NCBI RefSeq assembly: GCF_902364355.1
Contig: NZ_CABJDK010000002.1
Location: forward strand, 186,001-250,000
Origin: Collinsella aerofaciens
GTDB lineage: Bacteria > Actinomycetota > Coriobacteriia > Coriobacteriales > Coriobacteriaceae
DNA: 64,000 bases
Direction: 5' to 3'
Shown in pieces: positions 37,726 to 46,267 of the stretch. How positions within the stretch are numbered: the stretch's first letter is position 1; each line of letters starts with the position of its first letter. The translations under genes were made by a program, and so were the position numbers. The notes below the pieces were generated by a model. That model saw only the letters and a program-made list of their open reading frames with translations. It did not search any database and was not told where the DNA came from.

Positions 37726-37926
37726 ATGGCACCTATCGATATTGTTGTACTGGCTGTTATCGGCATTGCGTTTGTCGCCGTGTGCGTGCGCATTTATCGC
37801 AAGGGCACCTGCGCCGACTGCGCTCAAGGTGGCGTTTGCACAGGACATTGCTCCAACAAAAAGACCTGCGCCGCACTTAAGGGCGTAGACAAAATCGCCG
37901 AAGACTTGGGCCGCGGTATCAAATAA
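37726..37926 (+). CDS. FeoB-associated Cys-rich small membrane protein
   Basis: A 66-residue protein with one N-terminal membrane helix (about residues 4-22) and a cytoplasmic Cys cluster, CADCAQGGVCTGHCSNKKTC (about residues 29-48). This is the layout of the small FeoB-associated proteins often found after feoB and thought to help iron uptake or assembly. AGGAGG precedes the ATG. It lies 175 bases after feoB, beyond a terminator, so it may have its own promoter. Confidence 0.82.
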   Translation: MAPIDIVVLAVIGIAFVAVCVRIYRKGTCADCAQGGVCTGHCSNKKTCAALKGVDKIAEDLGRGIK

Positions 37927-37942
37927 AGGTCCAGGCACCCAA

Positions 37943-37975
37943 GCGCCCCGCGAGCATCCGTTCGCGGGGCGCTTT
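37943..37975 (+). terminator. Intrinsic terminator after the Cys-rich small protein
   Basis: GCGCCCCGCGA pairs perfectly with TCGCGGGGCGC and is followed by TTT. Confidence 0.8.
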
Positions 37976-38071
37976 GCACATTTGGGGGAGAGCGCGGCGA
38001 GTTGAAGAGTGATTTTGGGGTATCGTTACCTGTACTGTTAATTGGCAACTTATCTATAACGGAGTAACCCC

Positions 38072-39151
38072 ATGAGCGCTCGCGTAACCATGAAGGACAT
38101 AGCCGCCGAGCTTGGCGTTTCCATCAATACCGTGCATAAGGCCTTGACGGGCAAGGCCGGCGTGAGCGAATCCGTGCGTGCCAAGGTGAATGCCAAGGCC
38201 GAGGCCATGGGCTACCATCGCAACACAAGTGCCTCAAGCCTGCGGCGCAAGGATATCAACCTGGTGTTTTGCCTGCCCCGCGCATCGCGCGAGGGGGCGT
38301 ACTTTTTCCGTTACCTTTGGGAAGGCTGCAACCGCTTTGAGCAGGAGGTCATCGATCAGGGCATTACGGTTGAGCGCGTAGAATTTGGCGTGGGCGGCTA
38401 CGCCGATGCGCTCGAGCAGATTGATGAGCGTCTGCAGGTAGGCGAGAAGATTGACGGTCTGCTTGCCTATGTTCCGGGCGATGACCGCGCAACCGAACTC
38501 TTGAGGCAGATTGCCGAGGCGGGTGTGGCGATCGAGCTCGTCGACGGCGACCGACCGCACCTCGATCGCCTGGGTGCCAGTCTGGCGGACTATTCCGCGG
38601 CGGGCAGTCTTATGGCAGAGCAGGCGGCTAACCTGGTCCACGCTTCTGGGGCTGACGCCCGCGTGCTCCTGTTGGCGGGCGACCCTTATACCGACTCGCA
38701 CTATCTGACCGCCCGCGCCTTTCATAATTACCTGCGCGAGCACGATATTCCATGGCGGGTTGAGGACCTTGCCGGTGCCCATGCGCAAGTCAAACAGCTC
38801 GAGCGCGAGCTTGAGCAGCGCTTGAGTGCGCCGGATGCTCCCGAGCTCATCTGTAGCGTTTTTGCCGTTGGTTCCGAGGTGGTCGCTGACGCGCTTGTTT
38901 CGAGCGGCAAGGCCGGCAAGGTCATGGTGATCGGCAACGACCTGTTCCCCGAGAGCGCCCTGGCCTTACGCCGTGGCATTTTTACCAATATCGTCTATAA
39001 GGACCCGGTGAGCTTGGCCTACCGTGGTGCCAAGACCTTGGGCGAGTATTTGCTGTGGGGTAAAACTCCGGCGGAGCCCGTGCAGAAGGGTGCTGTGGAG
39101 ATGGTGTTTGCCAGCAACGTCGACCGCTACTGCGAGCTTGCGGGAATTTAG
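38072..39151 (+). CDS. LacI-family regulator, probable master repressor of the uronate regulon
   Basis: A 359-residue LacI/GalR-type regulator. The HTH is MKDIAAELGVSINTVHKAL (residues 7-25), with a hinge region and a sugar-binding domain. It stands just before uxaC. Palindromes of the form GTGAACGTTCAC, typical in size and symmetry of LacI-family operators, recur at uxaC, the GPH transporter, GH105, dhuD and 61401. I infer that this protein binds them and responds to a uronate intermediate; the GntR regulator at 61546 is the alternative. GGAG precedes the ATG, and an in-frame ATG lies at 38090. Confidence 0.88.
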   Translation: MSARVTMKDIAAELGVSINTVHKALTGKAGVSESVRAKVNAKAEAMGYHRNTSASSLRRKDINLVFCLPRASREGAYFFRYLWEGCNRFEQEVIDQGITVERVEFGVGGYADALEQIDERLQVGEKIDGLLAYVPGDDRATELLRQIAEAGVAIELVDGDRPHLDRLGASLADYSAAGSLMAEQAANLVHASGADARVLLLAGDPYTDSHYLTARAFHNYLREHDIPWRVEDLAGAHAQVKQLERELEQRLSAPDAPELICSVFAVGSEVVADALVSSGKAGKVMVIGNDLFPESALALRRGIFTNIVYKDPVSLAYRGAKTLGEYLLWGKTPAEPVQKGAVEMVFASNVDRYCELAGI

Positions 39152-39241
39152 CCGTTTGGTCAGGTACCCCCTCTTGCGACGTGCATTTTTTGGAGTATTC
39201 AGCAATGGCGTGTTCCGAAAGAGGCTCAGAACGACTGTTTT

Positions 39242-39285
39242 AAGTGCCTCCGATGGCGTAAATCGCCATCGGAGGCACTTTTTTA
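39242..39285 (+). terminator. Intrinsic terminator after the LacI-family gene
   Basis: A perfect 17-bp stem (AAGTGCCTCCGATGGCG and its complement) with a TAAAT loop, followed by TTTTTT. Between 39286 and 39465 I see nothing specific. Confidence 0.92.
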
Positions 39286-39465
39286 TGCCGATCGGGCGCG
39301 ATATGCGCATCAAATAGGGCGTCGAGGACGGTGCGCAGTACGCCCCGATGCTGAATATTCCCAAAAATGTACGCCGAGACATGACCCACCTGAGCAAAAA
39401 CGCCCAGGTTCGGTGTTCGGGGACGTTAGTCCATCCGCAATGCATGCGTGTCACGGCTCCAACAA

Positions 39466-39558
39466 CCGTTGAACGGACAAAATCGACCGTTCACCCCATG
39501 GTGGTTAGGTGAACGTTCACCTTTTAAGTCGCAATGAATTAGTATAGTGAACGTTCAC
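39466..39558 (+). promoter_or_regulatory. uxaC promoter with two GTGAACGTTCAC operators and an upstream CCGTT box
   Basis: Operators lie at 39507-39522 (perfect AGGTGAACGTTCACCT) and 39547-39558, centres 38 bp apart. A possible -35 (TTCACC, 39516-39521) falls inside the first, and a -10 (TAGTAT, 39540-39545) lies just before the second. Upstream is a box CCGTT...AACGG...CGACCGTTCA (39466-39493), also found at lacZ and at the transporter gene. Confidence 0.75.
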
Positions 39559-39612
39559 CTAGAGGATAACGAGCGCATCGTGCGCCCGCTCCGCCAACAA
39601 AGGGGTTGTTTG

Positions 39613-41040
39613 ATGAAAAACTTCATGGACGATCAGGATTTCCTGCTGAGCACCAAAACCGGTGAGGAGCTGTTCCACAACTTTGCCGAGGGCATGCCCA
39701 TCGTTGACTACCACTGCCACATTTCTCCCAAGGAGATCTGGGACGACAAGCGTTTTGAGAACATCACCGAGGTTTGGCTGGGCGGTGACCACTACAAGTG
39801 GCGCCTGATGCGTGCCAACGGCGTCGACGAGCGCTTCATTACCGGCGATGCCCCTGCTCGCGAGAAGTTCCAGAAGTGGGCCGAGACCCTGGGCCGTTGT
39901 GTGGGCAACCCCGTCTTTGAGTGGAGCCACCTGGAGCTTAAGCGTTACTTTGGCTACGAGGGCGTCCTGAACGGCAAAACCGCTCAGGAGGTCTGGGACC
40001 TTGCCAACGCCAAGCTCGCTGAGGCCAGCTTTACCTGCCGCAACCTGATCAAGCAGTCCAACGTCCGCATGATCTGCACTACCGACGACCCCGCCGACAG
40101 CTTTGAGTGGCACAAGAAGATTGCCGCCGACGACAGTTTTGACGTTCAGGTCGTTCCCGCCATGCGCCCCGATGCCGCCCTGCGCATCGAGCGTGGCCAG
40201 GAGTTCGCCGACTACTGCAAGCATCTCTCCGAGGTTGCTGGCGTTGAGATCAGCGACTTCGAGGGCATGAAGGCTGCCATCTCCAAGCGCTACGACGTTG
40301 CCCACGAGCTGGGCTGCCGCGCTTCCGACCACGCGCTCGACTACGTTATGTACGTTCCGGCTACCGCCGACGAGATCGAGACTATCTTTGCCAAGGGCCT
40401 TGCCGCCGAGCCGCTTACCGAGGACGAGGTCCTCAAGTACAAGACGGCCTTTATGCAGTTCGTCGCCGGCGAGTATGTCCGCCTTGGCTGGGCCATGCAG
40501 CTGCACTTTGGCTGCAAGCGTGACAACAACCGCGCTATGTTCGCCAAGCTCGGTCCCGATACCGGCTACGACTGCATCTCCAACTACACGCCGTCCGACC
40601 AGCTGGCCGATTTCCTCAACTCCATCCAGGAGTCCACGGGTCTGCCCAAGACCATCCTGTACAGCCTGAACCCCATCGACAACACCATGATCGATACCGT
40701 GATGGGCTGCTTCCAGGAGGCTCCGACCGCCGGCAAGATCCAGAACGGCTCTGCCTGGTGGTTCAACGACAACGAGATCGGTATGCGCGAGCAGCTTACG
40801 GCTCTGGCTAACGAGGGCGTGCTGGGCAACTTTGTGGGCATGCTTACCGATTCCCGCTCCTTCCTGTCCTACCCGCGTCACGAGTACTTCCGTCGCGTGC
40901 TGTGCGGCGTGATCGGCGAGTGGGTCGAGCAGGGCAAGTATCCGGCCGACATGGAGCTGCTGGGAGCCATCGTGCGCGACATCAGCTACAACAACGCGGT
41001 CCGCTACTTTGGCTTTGACCTGGATACCGTCGAGGCCTAA
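39613..41040 (+). CDS. uxaC: Uronate isomerase
   Basis: A 475-residue UxaC (E. coli 470) of the amidohydrolase superfamily. It converts D-galacturonate to tagaturonate and D-glucuronate to fructuronate. The N-terminal metal motif is in VDYHCHISPKEIWDD (about residues 28-42), and the C-terminal block includes TDSRSFLSYPRHEYFRR. The ATG at 39613 follows AAAGGGG; the in-frame ATG at 39547 lies inside the second operator and is rejected. First step of the saturated uronate branch; uxaB and uxaA follow. Confidence 0.95.
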   Translation: MKNFMDDQDFLLSTKTGEELFHNFAEGMPIVDYHCHISPKEIWDDKRFENITEVWLGGDHYKWRLMRANGVDERFITGDAPAREKFQKWAETLGRCVGNPVFEWSHLELKRYFGYEGVLNGKTAQEVWDLANAKLAEASFTCRNLIKQSNVRMICTTDDPADSFEWHKKIAADDSFDVQVVPAMRPDAALRIERGQEFADYCKHLSEVAGVEISDFEGMKAAISKRYDVAHELGCRASDHALDYVMYVPATADEIETIFAKGLAAEPLTEDEVLKYKTAFMQFVAGEYVRLGWAMQLHFGCKRDNNRAMFAKLGPDTGYDCISNYTPSDQLADFLNSIQESTGLPKTILYSLNPIDNTMIDTVMGCFQEAPTAGKIQNGSAWWFNDNEIGMREQLTALANEGVLGNFVGMLTDSRSFLSYPRHEYFRRVLCGVIGEWVEQGKYPADMELLGAIVRDISYNNAVRYFGFDLDTVEA

Positions 41041-41065
41041 ACCCGCATCGAATCACACCGAACTC

Positions 41066-41100
41066 GGGAGCGCCGTTGCCACACGCGGCGCCCCCGTTTT
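41066..41100 (+). terminator. Terminator between uxaC and uxaB
   Basis: GGGAGCGCCG pairs with CGGCGCCCC around a 9-nt loop, with GTTTT following. No operator precedes uxaB, so it may reduce but not stop transcription into uxaB. Confidence 0.6.
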
Positions 41101-41136
41101 GCCTGCACGCTAACGGCTATCTAAGGAGAGACATCG

Positions 41137-42651
41137 ATGGAGAACATCAGCTACGAGACGCTCGAGAAGATCGGCTACAAGGGCTACCTGCTGCCCAAGG
41201 ACGCGCCCGAGAAGGTTCTGCAGTTTGGCGAGGGCAATTTCCTGCGCGCCTTTGTCGACCGCTTCTTTGACATGGGCAACGAGGCAAGCGGCTGGAACGG
41301 CAAGGTTGTCATGGTGCAGCCCATCAGCGGCGCCTTTGGCTTTGCCGACGGCATCAATGCCCAGGACGACCTGTACACCGTGCTGGTGCGCGGCAAGGAG
41401 AGCGGCAACACGGTCGACGAGTCCCGTGTGATCAGCGCCTGCAGCCGCTGCCTCAATCCGTATCGTGAGGACGACTACCGCGCCATGATGGAGGTCGCCG
41501 TCTCCGACGATTTGGAGATTATCGTCTCCAACACCACCGAGGCCGGCATTGCCTACGATCCGTCTTGCAAGGCCGACGACATGCCGCCCGCGAGCTTCCC
41601 CGCTAAGCTTGCCCAGGTGCTCCACACCCGCTGGGCCGCCGGCAAGCCGGGCGTCATCGTGCTCGCCTGTGAGCTCATCGATCACAACGGCGAGGAGCTG
41701 CTGCGCATCATGAACCAGTACGTGAGCGACTGGGGCTGGGAGGACGAGTTCTCGCAGTGGATGGCCAACGACTGCACCGTCTGCACCACGCTCGTCGACA
41801 CTATCGTCCCCGGCCGCATCCGCGACCCCAAGGAGGCCGCTGCCGTGGCCGAGCGCCTGGGCTACGAGGATCCCTTCCTGGCCGTGCGCGAGCCCTTCCA
41901 GATGTGGGGTATCCAGGGCGACGAGTCGCTTGCCGAGAAGCTTCCCTTCGTGAAGGCCGGCCTGCCGGGCGTCTTTGTGACCCCCGATGTCACCCCGTAC
42001 AAGAAGCGCAAGGTCCGCATCCTCAACGGCGCCCACACTGCCTTTGTTCCGGGCTCCTGGGTTGCCGGCTTTGACATCGTGCGCGATTGCATGCACGACG
42101 AGACCGTCCGTGGCTTCATGAACACCATGCTCTACGACGAGGTCATCCCGACGCTTGCCGCCGATCTGGATGTCGAGGACTGCAAGGCCTTTGCCGCCGC
42201 CGTCGAGAACCGCTTCGACAACCCGTTTATCGACCACGCGCTGCTCTCCATTTGCCTCAACTCAACCGCCAAATGGCGTGCTCGCGACCTGCCCACGCTC
42301 AAGGACTATGTTGCCGAGACCGGCAGCCTGCCCAAGTGCCTGGCGACGAGCCTCGCTACGCTCATTGCCTTCTATACGCAGGAGCTCGTTGCTCGCGAGG
42401 GTGACGGCCTGCACCTGCGCCGCGCCGACGGCACCGAGTACACCGCTCAGGACGATGCCTTCGTGCTCGATTTCTACGCCGCCCACGCCGGTGCAGACGA
42501 TGCCGAGCTGGTGCACGACGTGCTCAGCAACGAGCAGATGTGGGGCGAGGACCTTACGCAGATCGCCGGCCTTGAGGAGTTTGTCGTCAACGCGCTTGCC
42601 GTTGTGCGCGCCGAGGGCGCCAAGCAGGCATTTGCCAACGCCCAGGCCTAA
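41137..42651 (+). CDS. uxaB: Tagaturonate reductase (altronate oxidoreductase)
   Basis: A 504-residue polyol-specific long-chain dehydrogenase of the mannitol dehydrogenase family. The N-terminal nucleotide-binding part begins QFGEGNFLRAFVDRFFD (about residues 28-44), and the catalytic block contains LNGAHTAFVPGSW (about 292-304). UxaB reduces tagaturonate to altronate with NADH. Context between uxaC and uxaA decides for UxaB over the fructuronate reductase UxuB. AAGGAGAG precedes the ATG. Confidence 0.92.
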   Translation: MENISYETLEKIGYKGYLLPKDAPEKVLQFGEGNFLRAFVDRFFDMGNEASGWNGKVVMVQPISGAFGFADGINAQDDLYTVLVRGKESGNTVDESRVISACSRCLNPYREDDYRAMMEVAVSDDLEIIVSNTTEAGIAYDPSCKADDMPPASFPAKLAQVLHTRWAAGKPGVIVLACELIDHNGEELLRIMNQYVSDWGWEDEFSQWMANDCTVCTTLVDTIVPGRIRDPKEAAAVAERLGYEDPFLAVREPFQMWGIQGDESLAEKLPFVKAGLPGVFVTPDVTPYKKRKVRILNGAHTAFVPGSWVAGFDIVRDCMHDETVRGFMNTMLYDEVIPTLAADLDVEDCKAFAAAVENRFDNPFIDHALLSICLNSTAKWRARDLPTLKDYVAETGSLPKCLATSLATLIAFYTQELVAREGDGLHLRRADGTEYTAQDDAFVLDFYAAHAGADDAELVHDVLSNEQMWGEDLTQIAGLEEFVVNALAVVRAEGAKQAFANAQA

Positions 42652-42729
42652 ATCCTTCTGTGCGCCCGCCGGGCAACTGGTGGGCGCCCGCTGACTTCTG
42701 CTCAACCTGTAGGGTTAGGACTCTTTGTA

Positions 42730-44214
42730 ATGAATACTATCCAGATCAATCCGGCCGACAACGTGATCGTCGCGCTGTCGCCGCTTGCCAAGGGCACCGC
42801 CGTCGCGGTTCCCGGGGTGGGCGAGGTCGTTGCCGCGGAGGATATTCCGCAGGGCCACAAGATGGCCGTGCGTGCCATTGCGGCGGGGGAGGACGTCGTC
42901 AAGTACGGTCTTCCTATCGGTCACGTGACGGGCGACATCCAGCCTGGTCAGTGGCTTCATACGCATAACGTCAAGACCAACCTTTCGGGCGAGGTCGAGT
43001 ACGCTTACAACCCGACGCATCCGGTCGTTGAGCCGGTTGAGCCCGAGACCTTTATGGGTTTCCGCCGCGCTGACGGCCGCGCCGCCACGCGCAACGAGCT
43101 GTGGATCATCCCCACGGTCGGCTGCGTCAACGAGGTCGCACGTGCCATGTGCGAGCAGGCTCAGGATCTGGTCGAGGGCTCGCTGGAGGGCGTTTACTAC
43201 TTCCCGCATCCCTTTGGCTGCTCGCAGACCGGTGCCGACCATGCCCAGACGCGCCGTCTGCTGGTGGCGCTCTCGCGTCACGCAAACGCTGCGGGTGTGC
43301 TGTTCCTGTCCCTCGGTTGCGAAAACTGCACGCACCAGCAGGTACTCGACGAGCTCGGTGACTTCGATCGCGAGCGCGTTCGATTCCTCGCCTGCCAGGA
43401 TGTAGCCGACGAGCAGGTCGAGGGTCACAAGATCCTGTCCGAGCTTGCCGACCTGGCCAAGCAGGCCAAGCGTGAGCCCATTCCTGCCTCCGAGCTGGTC
43501 ATTGGCCTTAAGTGCGGCGGCTCTGACGGTCTTTCGGGCATTACCGCCAACCCCACGATCGGTCGCGTGAGCGATATGGTCGTCGCCCGCGGCGGCACGT
43601 CGGTGCTCACCGAGGTTCCCGAGATGTTTGGCGCGGAGAGCATTCTGCTCGATCGCTGTGAGAGCCAGGACGTCTTTAACGCAGCTGCCGACATGCTCAA
43701 CGGCTTTAAGGACTACTTTATCAGCCACGGGGAGGTCGTCTATGAGAACCCGAGCCCCGGCAACAAGGACGGCGGCATTACCACGCTCGAGGACAAGAGC
43801 TGCGGCTGCGTGCAAAAGGGCGGATCTGCCCCCATCGTCGACGTGCTGCCGTATGCCGGTCAGGCTACCAAGCATGGCCTGAACATGCTGTGCGGCCCGG
43901 GTAACGACATGGTATCCACCACGGCCCTGACGGCTGCCGGCTGCCACGTAATCCTGTTCTCGACCGGCCGCGGCACGCCGTTTGGCGCACCGGCGCCTAC
44001 ACTCAAGGTGTTCACCAACCAGCGTCTGTGCGACCACAAGGCCAACTGGATGGACTTTAACGCCGGCGTGGTCGCCACGGGCGAGCGTACGCTCGACGAG
44101 GCTGCCCACGACCTGTACCAGCTGGTGCTAGAGACGGCGAGCGGCAAGCTTACGAGTGCCGAGCGCCGCGGCTGTCACGAGATCAGCATCTGGAAGGACG
44201 GCGTCTGCCTGTAG
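42730..44214 (+). CDS. uxaA: Altronate dehydratase
   Basis: A 494-residue UxaA (E. coli 495), an iron-dependent dehydratase that forms 2-keto-3-deoxygluconate (KDG) from altronate. The N-terminal SAF domain covers about residues 1-95, and the main domain carries conserved Cys motifs: FGCSQTGADH (about 162-171), LGCENCTHQ (about 196-204) and LKCGGSDGLSG (about 258-268). It lies 78 bases after uxaB in the same direction and completes the uxaCBA set. Confidence 0.95.
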   Translation: MNTIQINPADNVIVALSPLAKGTAVAVPGVGEVVAAEDIPQGHKMAVRAIAAGEDVVKYGLPIGHVTGDIQPGQWLHTHNVKTNLSGEVEYAYNPTHPVVEPVEPETFMGFRRADGRAATRNELWIIPTVGCVNEVARAMCEQAQDLVEGSLEGVYYFPHPFGCSQTGADHAQTRRLLVALSRHANAAGVLFLSLGCENCTHQQVLDELGDFDRERVRFLACQDVADEQVEGHKILSELADLAKQAKREPIPASELVIGLKCGGSDGLSGITANPTIGRVSDMVVARGGTSVLTEVPEMFGAESILLDRCESQDVFNAAADMLNGFKDYFISHGEVVYENPSPGNKDGGITTLEDKSCGCVQKGGSAPIVDVLPYAGQATKHGLNMLCGPGNDMVSTTALTAAGCHVILFSTGRGTPFGAPAPTLKVFTNQRLCDHKANWMDFNAGVVATGERTLDEAAHDLYQLVLETASGKLTSAERRGCHEISIWKDGVCL

Positions 44215-44246
44215 CGGTAAATGGGTTCGCATAGGGCGCTATTGAC

Positions 44247-44285
44247 CATGGCCCCGTCGGGAGTGTTCCCGGCGGGGCCATGTTT
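44247..44285 (+). terminator. Intrinsic terminator of the uxaCBA operon
   Basis: A 16-bp stem (CATGGCCCCGTCGGGA with one mismatch to its partner) closes GTGT and is followed by TTTG. Confidence 0.8.
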
Positions 44286-44337
44286 GTTCTGTCTGTTCGG
44301 GCGTGTCTTTCTGAGGGTACGGGAGCGGCGAAAACAA

Positions 44338-44508
44338 TAAACGTTCACCTAATCGACCTCAAATTTAAACCCACTCAATACCCATGTAATCGTGATTTTT
44401 TTCAAGTCAGATGTCCGTTTAACGGCAAAAAACGACCGTTCAAGGATAATATACAAGTGAACGTTCACCTATCATATGCAATCGCGCATAATCTAGCTAA
44501 ACGTTCAC
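44338..44508 (+). promoter_or_regulatory. Promoter and operators of the GPH transporter gene
   Basis: A perfect GTGAACGTTCAC lies at 44457-44468, a second AAACGTTCACC at about 44499-44508 (centres 40 bp apart), and a half-match AAACGTTCACCT at about 44340. A -35 (TTCACC, 44464-44469) inside the first and a -10 (CATAAT, 44487-44492) 17 bp later repeat the uxaC arrangement. The CCGTT/CGACCGTTCA box is at 44415-44442. Confidence 0.75.
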
Positions 44509-44593
44509 CCTACGAGTGGGCGATATGCAGACAGACATCGGTATGGACTCCAATGTCTTGTTACAAGACAATCGAGAAAAGAGAGGGAGCTCG

Positions 44594-46153
44594 ATGACTA
44601 ACAAGATCGGTAAAAAGCGCAAGATCACATTTTGGACGCGCTTGGGCTTTGGTATGGGCGGCATGCTCAACTCCGGTGCCCTGAGCTTTACGCACAGCTA
44701 CATGGTGCTGTTCCTGTCCACGGAGTGCGGTCTGTCCGCAGGCGAGGCTGCGCTGATCAGCTCGTTCGCCATCTATCTCAACGCCATTCTGTGCCCGCTC
44801 ATGGGCTTTGTGGCCGATAACTTCTACGCTACCAAGATCGGCCGCATCTTTGGCCGCCGCCGTTTCTGGATCTTGCTGGCTATCCCGATGATGGTCGCCG
44901 AGCCGCTCATCTTTGTGGCTACGCCGTTTGGTTTCCCGTACTACTTTGTGTTGTACCTGATCTACAACGTCGCGTACACGTTCTGCACCGCCAACCTGTC
45001 GCCGCTTACCATCGAGATGACCGATGACTTCAAGGAGCGTACGTACCTCACCGGCTACAAGCACCTCTTTGGTAACGCCGCCGGCTTCCTGATGGCAGCA
45101 CTCGTCGGCTTTGGCTTTGGCACCTTCGGCGAGACCAACCCGTTCAGCTACTTCATTATTGCTACGATTAACGCTTCGGTCATGGCAATCTCGCTGCTCT
45201 GCGTGTACCTGTCCACGTGGGAGCACACCCCCGAGGAGGTCGCTCAGGAGAAGATCGAGAGCGTCGGCGAGGGTATCAAGAAGTTTTTCATCGACGTTAT
45301 CTCTACCTTCCGCAACAAGTCCTTCCGCAAGGTCCTGTATGCGCAGGTCTCCACGAAGCTCGCCGCTGCCTGCTGGTCTGCGTGCCTGTCCTTCTTCATC
45401 GTCTACTGTCTGCAGATTCCTAAGTCCTACGAGTCCGTGATGGAGATGCCCGGCAAGGTCGTCGCTATCGTCTGCACCGCCATCTGGGTCGCCCTCATGG
45501 CCAAGAAGGGCTTCCACAAGTCTTGGTACCTGGCAAACGTCGGTTGCGCCGCGTGCATCATCGCCTACAACTACTTCGCCTTTGGTCAGATCAACGGCAC
45601 CTCCACGGTCGCCATCGCCATGATCGCCTACCCCATCATCTTCGCCATCTGGAAGTTCTTCTACGTTGGCTTCCAGTATCTGCCCGATGTTCTGCTCAAC
45701 TACATCCCCGATGTCGATGAGCTCATCACCCTGCGTCGTCGCGAGGGCATCTACAGCTCCGCACAGCAGCTCTGCCAGCAGATCGCCCAGGCTGTTGCCG
45801 TCAACGTATGGGCTATCGTCCTTGCTGCCTCCGGCTTCATTCAGACCGCCGGCAACAGCGACGCCGTGACCCAGCCCGCCACCGTGCCTCTGTACATTTG
45901 CGGCTACATGCTCATCGGCTGCGCTGGCTTCTTCCTGCTCGCGGCCGTCCTTGCCCGCGGCATCAAGATTGACAAGGAGCAGTGCGACATCCTTTGCGAC
46001 GAGATCCACCGTGTCAAGGAGGGTGGCAAGATGGCCGACGTCAAGCCCGAGGTCAAGGCGCTTTGCGAGGAGCTCTCCGGCTTTAAGTACGAGGACTGCT
46101 TCGCCCACAACAATGTTGGCTTCCAGGACGGCAGCGTAATTCCCGCCGAGTAG
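44594..46153 (+). CDS. GPH-family (glycoside-pentoside-hexuronide) MFS transporter
   Basis: A 519-residue sodium or proton symporter of the GPH family with about 12 helices. The first helix region reads FWTRLGFGMGGMLNSGALSF, and a long hydrophilic C-terminal tail (about residues 450-519) is present. GPH members import glycosides and hexuronides. Position and operators support import of galacturonate or short (unsaturated) oligogalacturonides, which the cytoplasmic enzymes downstream would then need. GAGAGGGA precedes the ATG at 44594; an in-frame start at 44516 lies in the promoter region. Confidence 0.9.
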   Translation: MTNKIGKKRKITFWTRLGFGMGGMLNSGALSFTHSYMVLFLSTECGLSAGEAALISSFAIYLNAILCPLMGFVADNFYATKIGRIFGRRRFWILLAIPMMVAEPLIFVATPFGFPYYFVLYLIYNVAYTFCTANLSPLTIEMTDDFKERTYLTGYKHLFGNAAGFLMAALVGFGFGTFGETNPFSYFIIATINASVMAISLLCVYLSTWEHTPEEVAQEKIESVGEGIKKFFIDVISTFRNKSFRKVLYAQVSTKLAAACWSACLSFFIVYCLQIPKSYESVMEMPGKVVAIVCTAIWVALMAKKGFHKSWYLANVGCAACIIAYNYFAFGQINGTSTVAIAMIAYPIIFAIWKFFYVGFQYLPDVLLNYIPDVDELITLRRREGIYSSAQQLCQQIAQAVAVNVWAIVLAASGFIQTAGNSDAVTQPATVPLYICGYMLIGCAGFFLLAAVLARGIKIDKEQCDILCDEIHRVKEGGKMADVKPEVKALCEELSGFKYEDCFAHNNVGFQDGSVIPAE

Positions 46154-46177
46154 GGCAGGCGCATCGTCCAAACCACA

Positions 46178-46222
46178 GGGCCGTGCCACCGGAGATCCAC
46201 CGGCGGGTACGGCCCTTTTTTA
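46178..46222 (+). terminator. Intrinsic terminator of the transporter gene
   Basis: GGGCCGTGCC and GGGTACGGCCC pair, with an inner CCGG/CCGG, and a run of seven T follows. Confidence 0.85.
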
Positions 46223-46267
46223 AAAACGACTAGTATGAACTTCTGATTACATTTGAGGGAGAGACCC

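Noticed and set aside
39242..39280. Third copy of the eda/YczE leader RNA, suggested by GTGCCTCCGAT
   Set aside because: The match is only 11 bases, and it forms part of a simple perfect 17-bp terminator stem with no conserved loops.
39547..39612. uxaC start at 39547
   Set aside because: This ATG lies inside the second operator with no RBS; 39613 gives the usual UxaC length.
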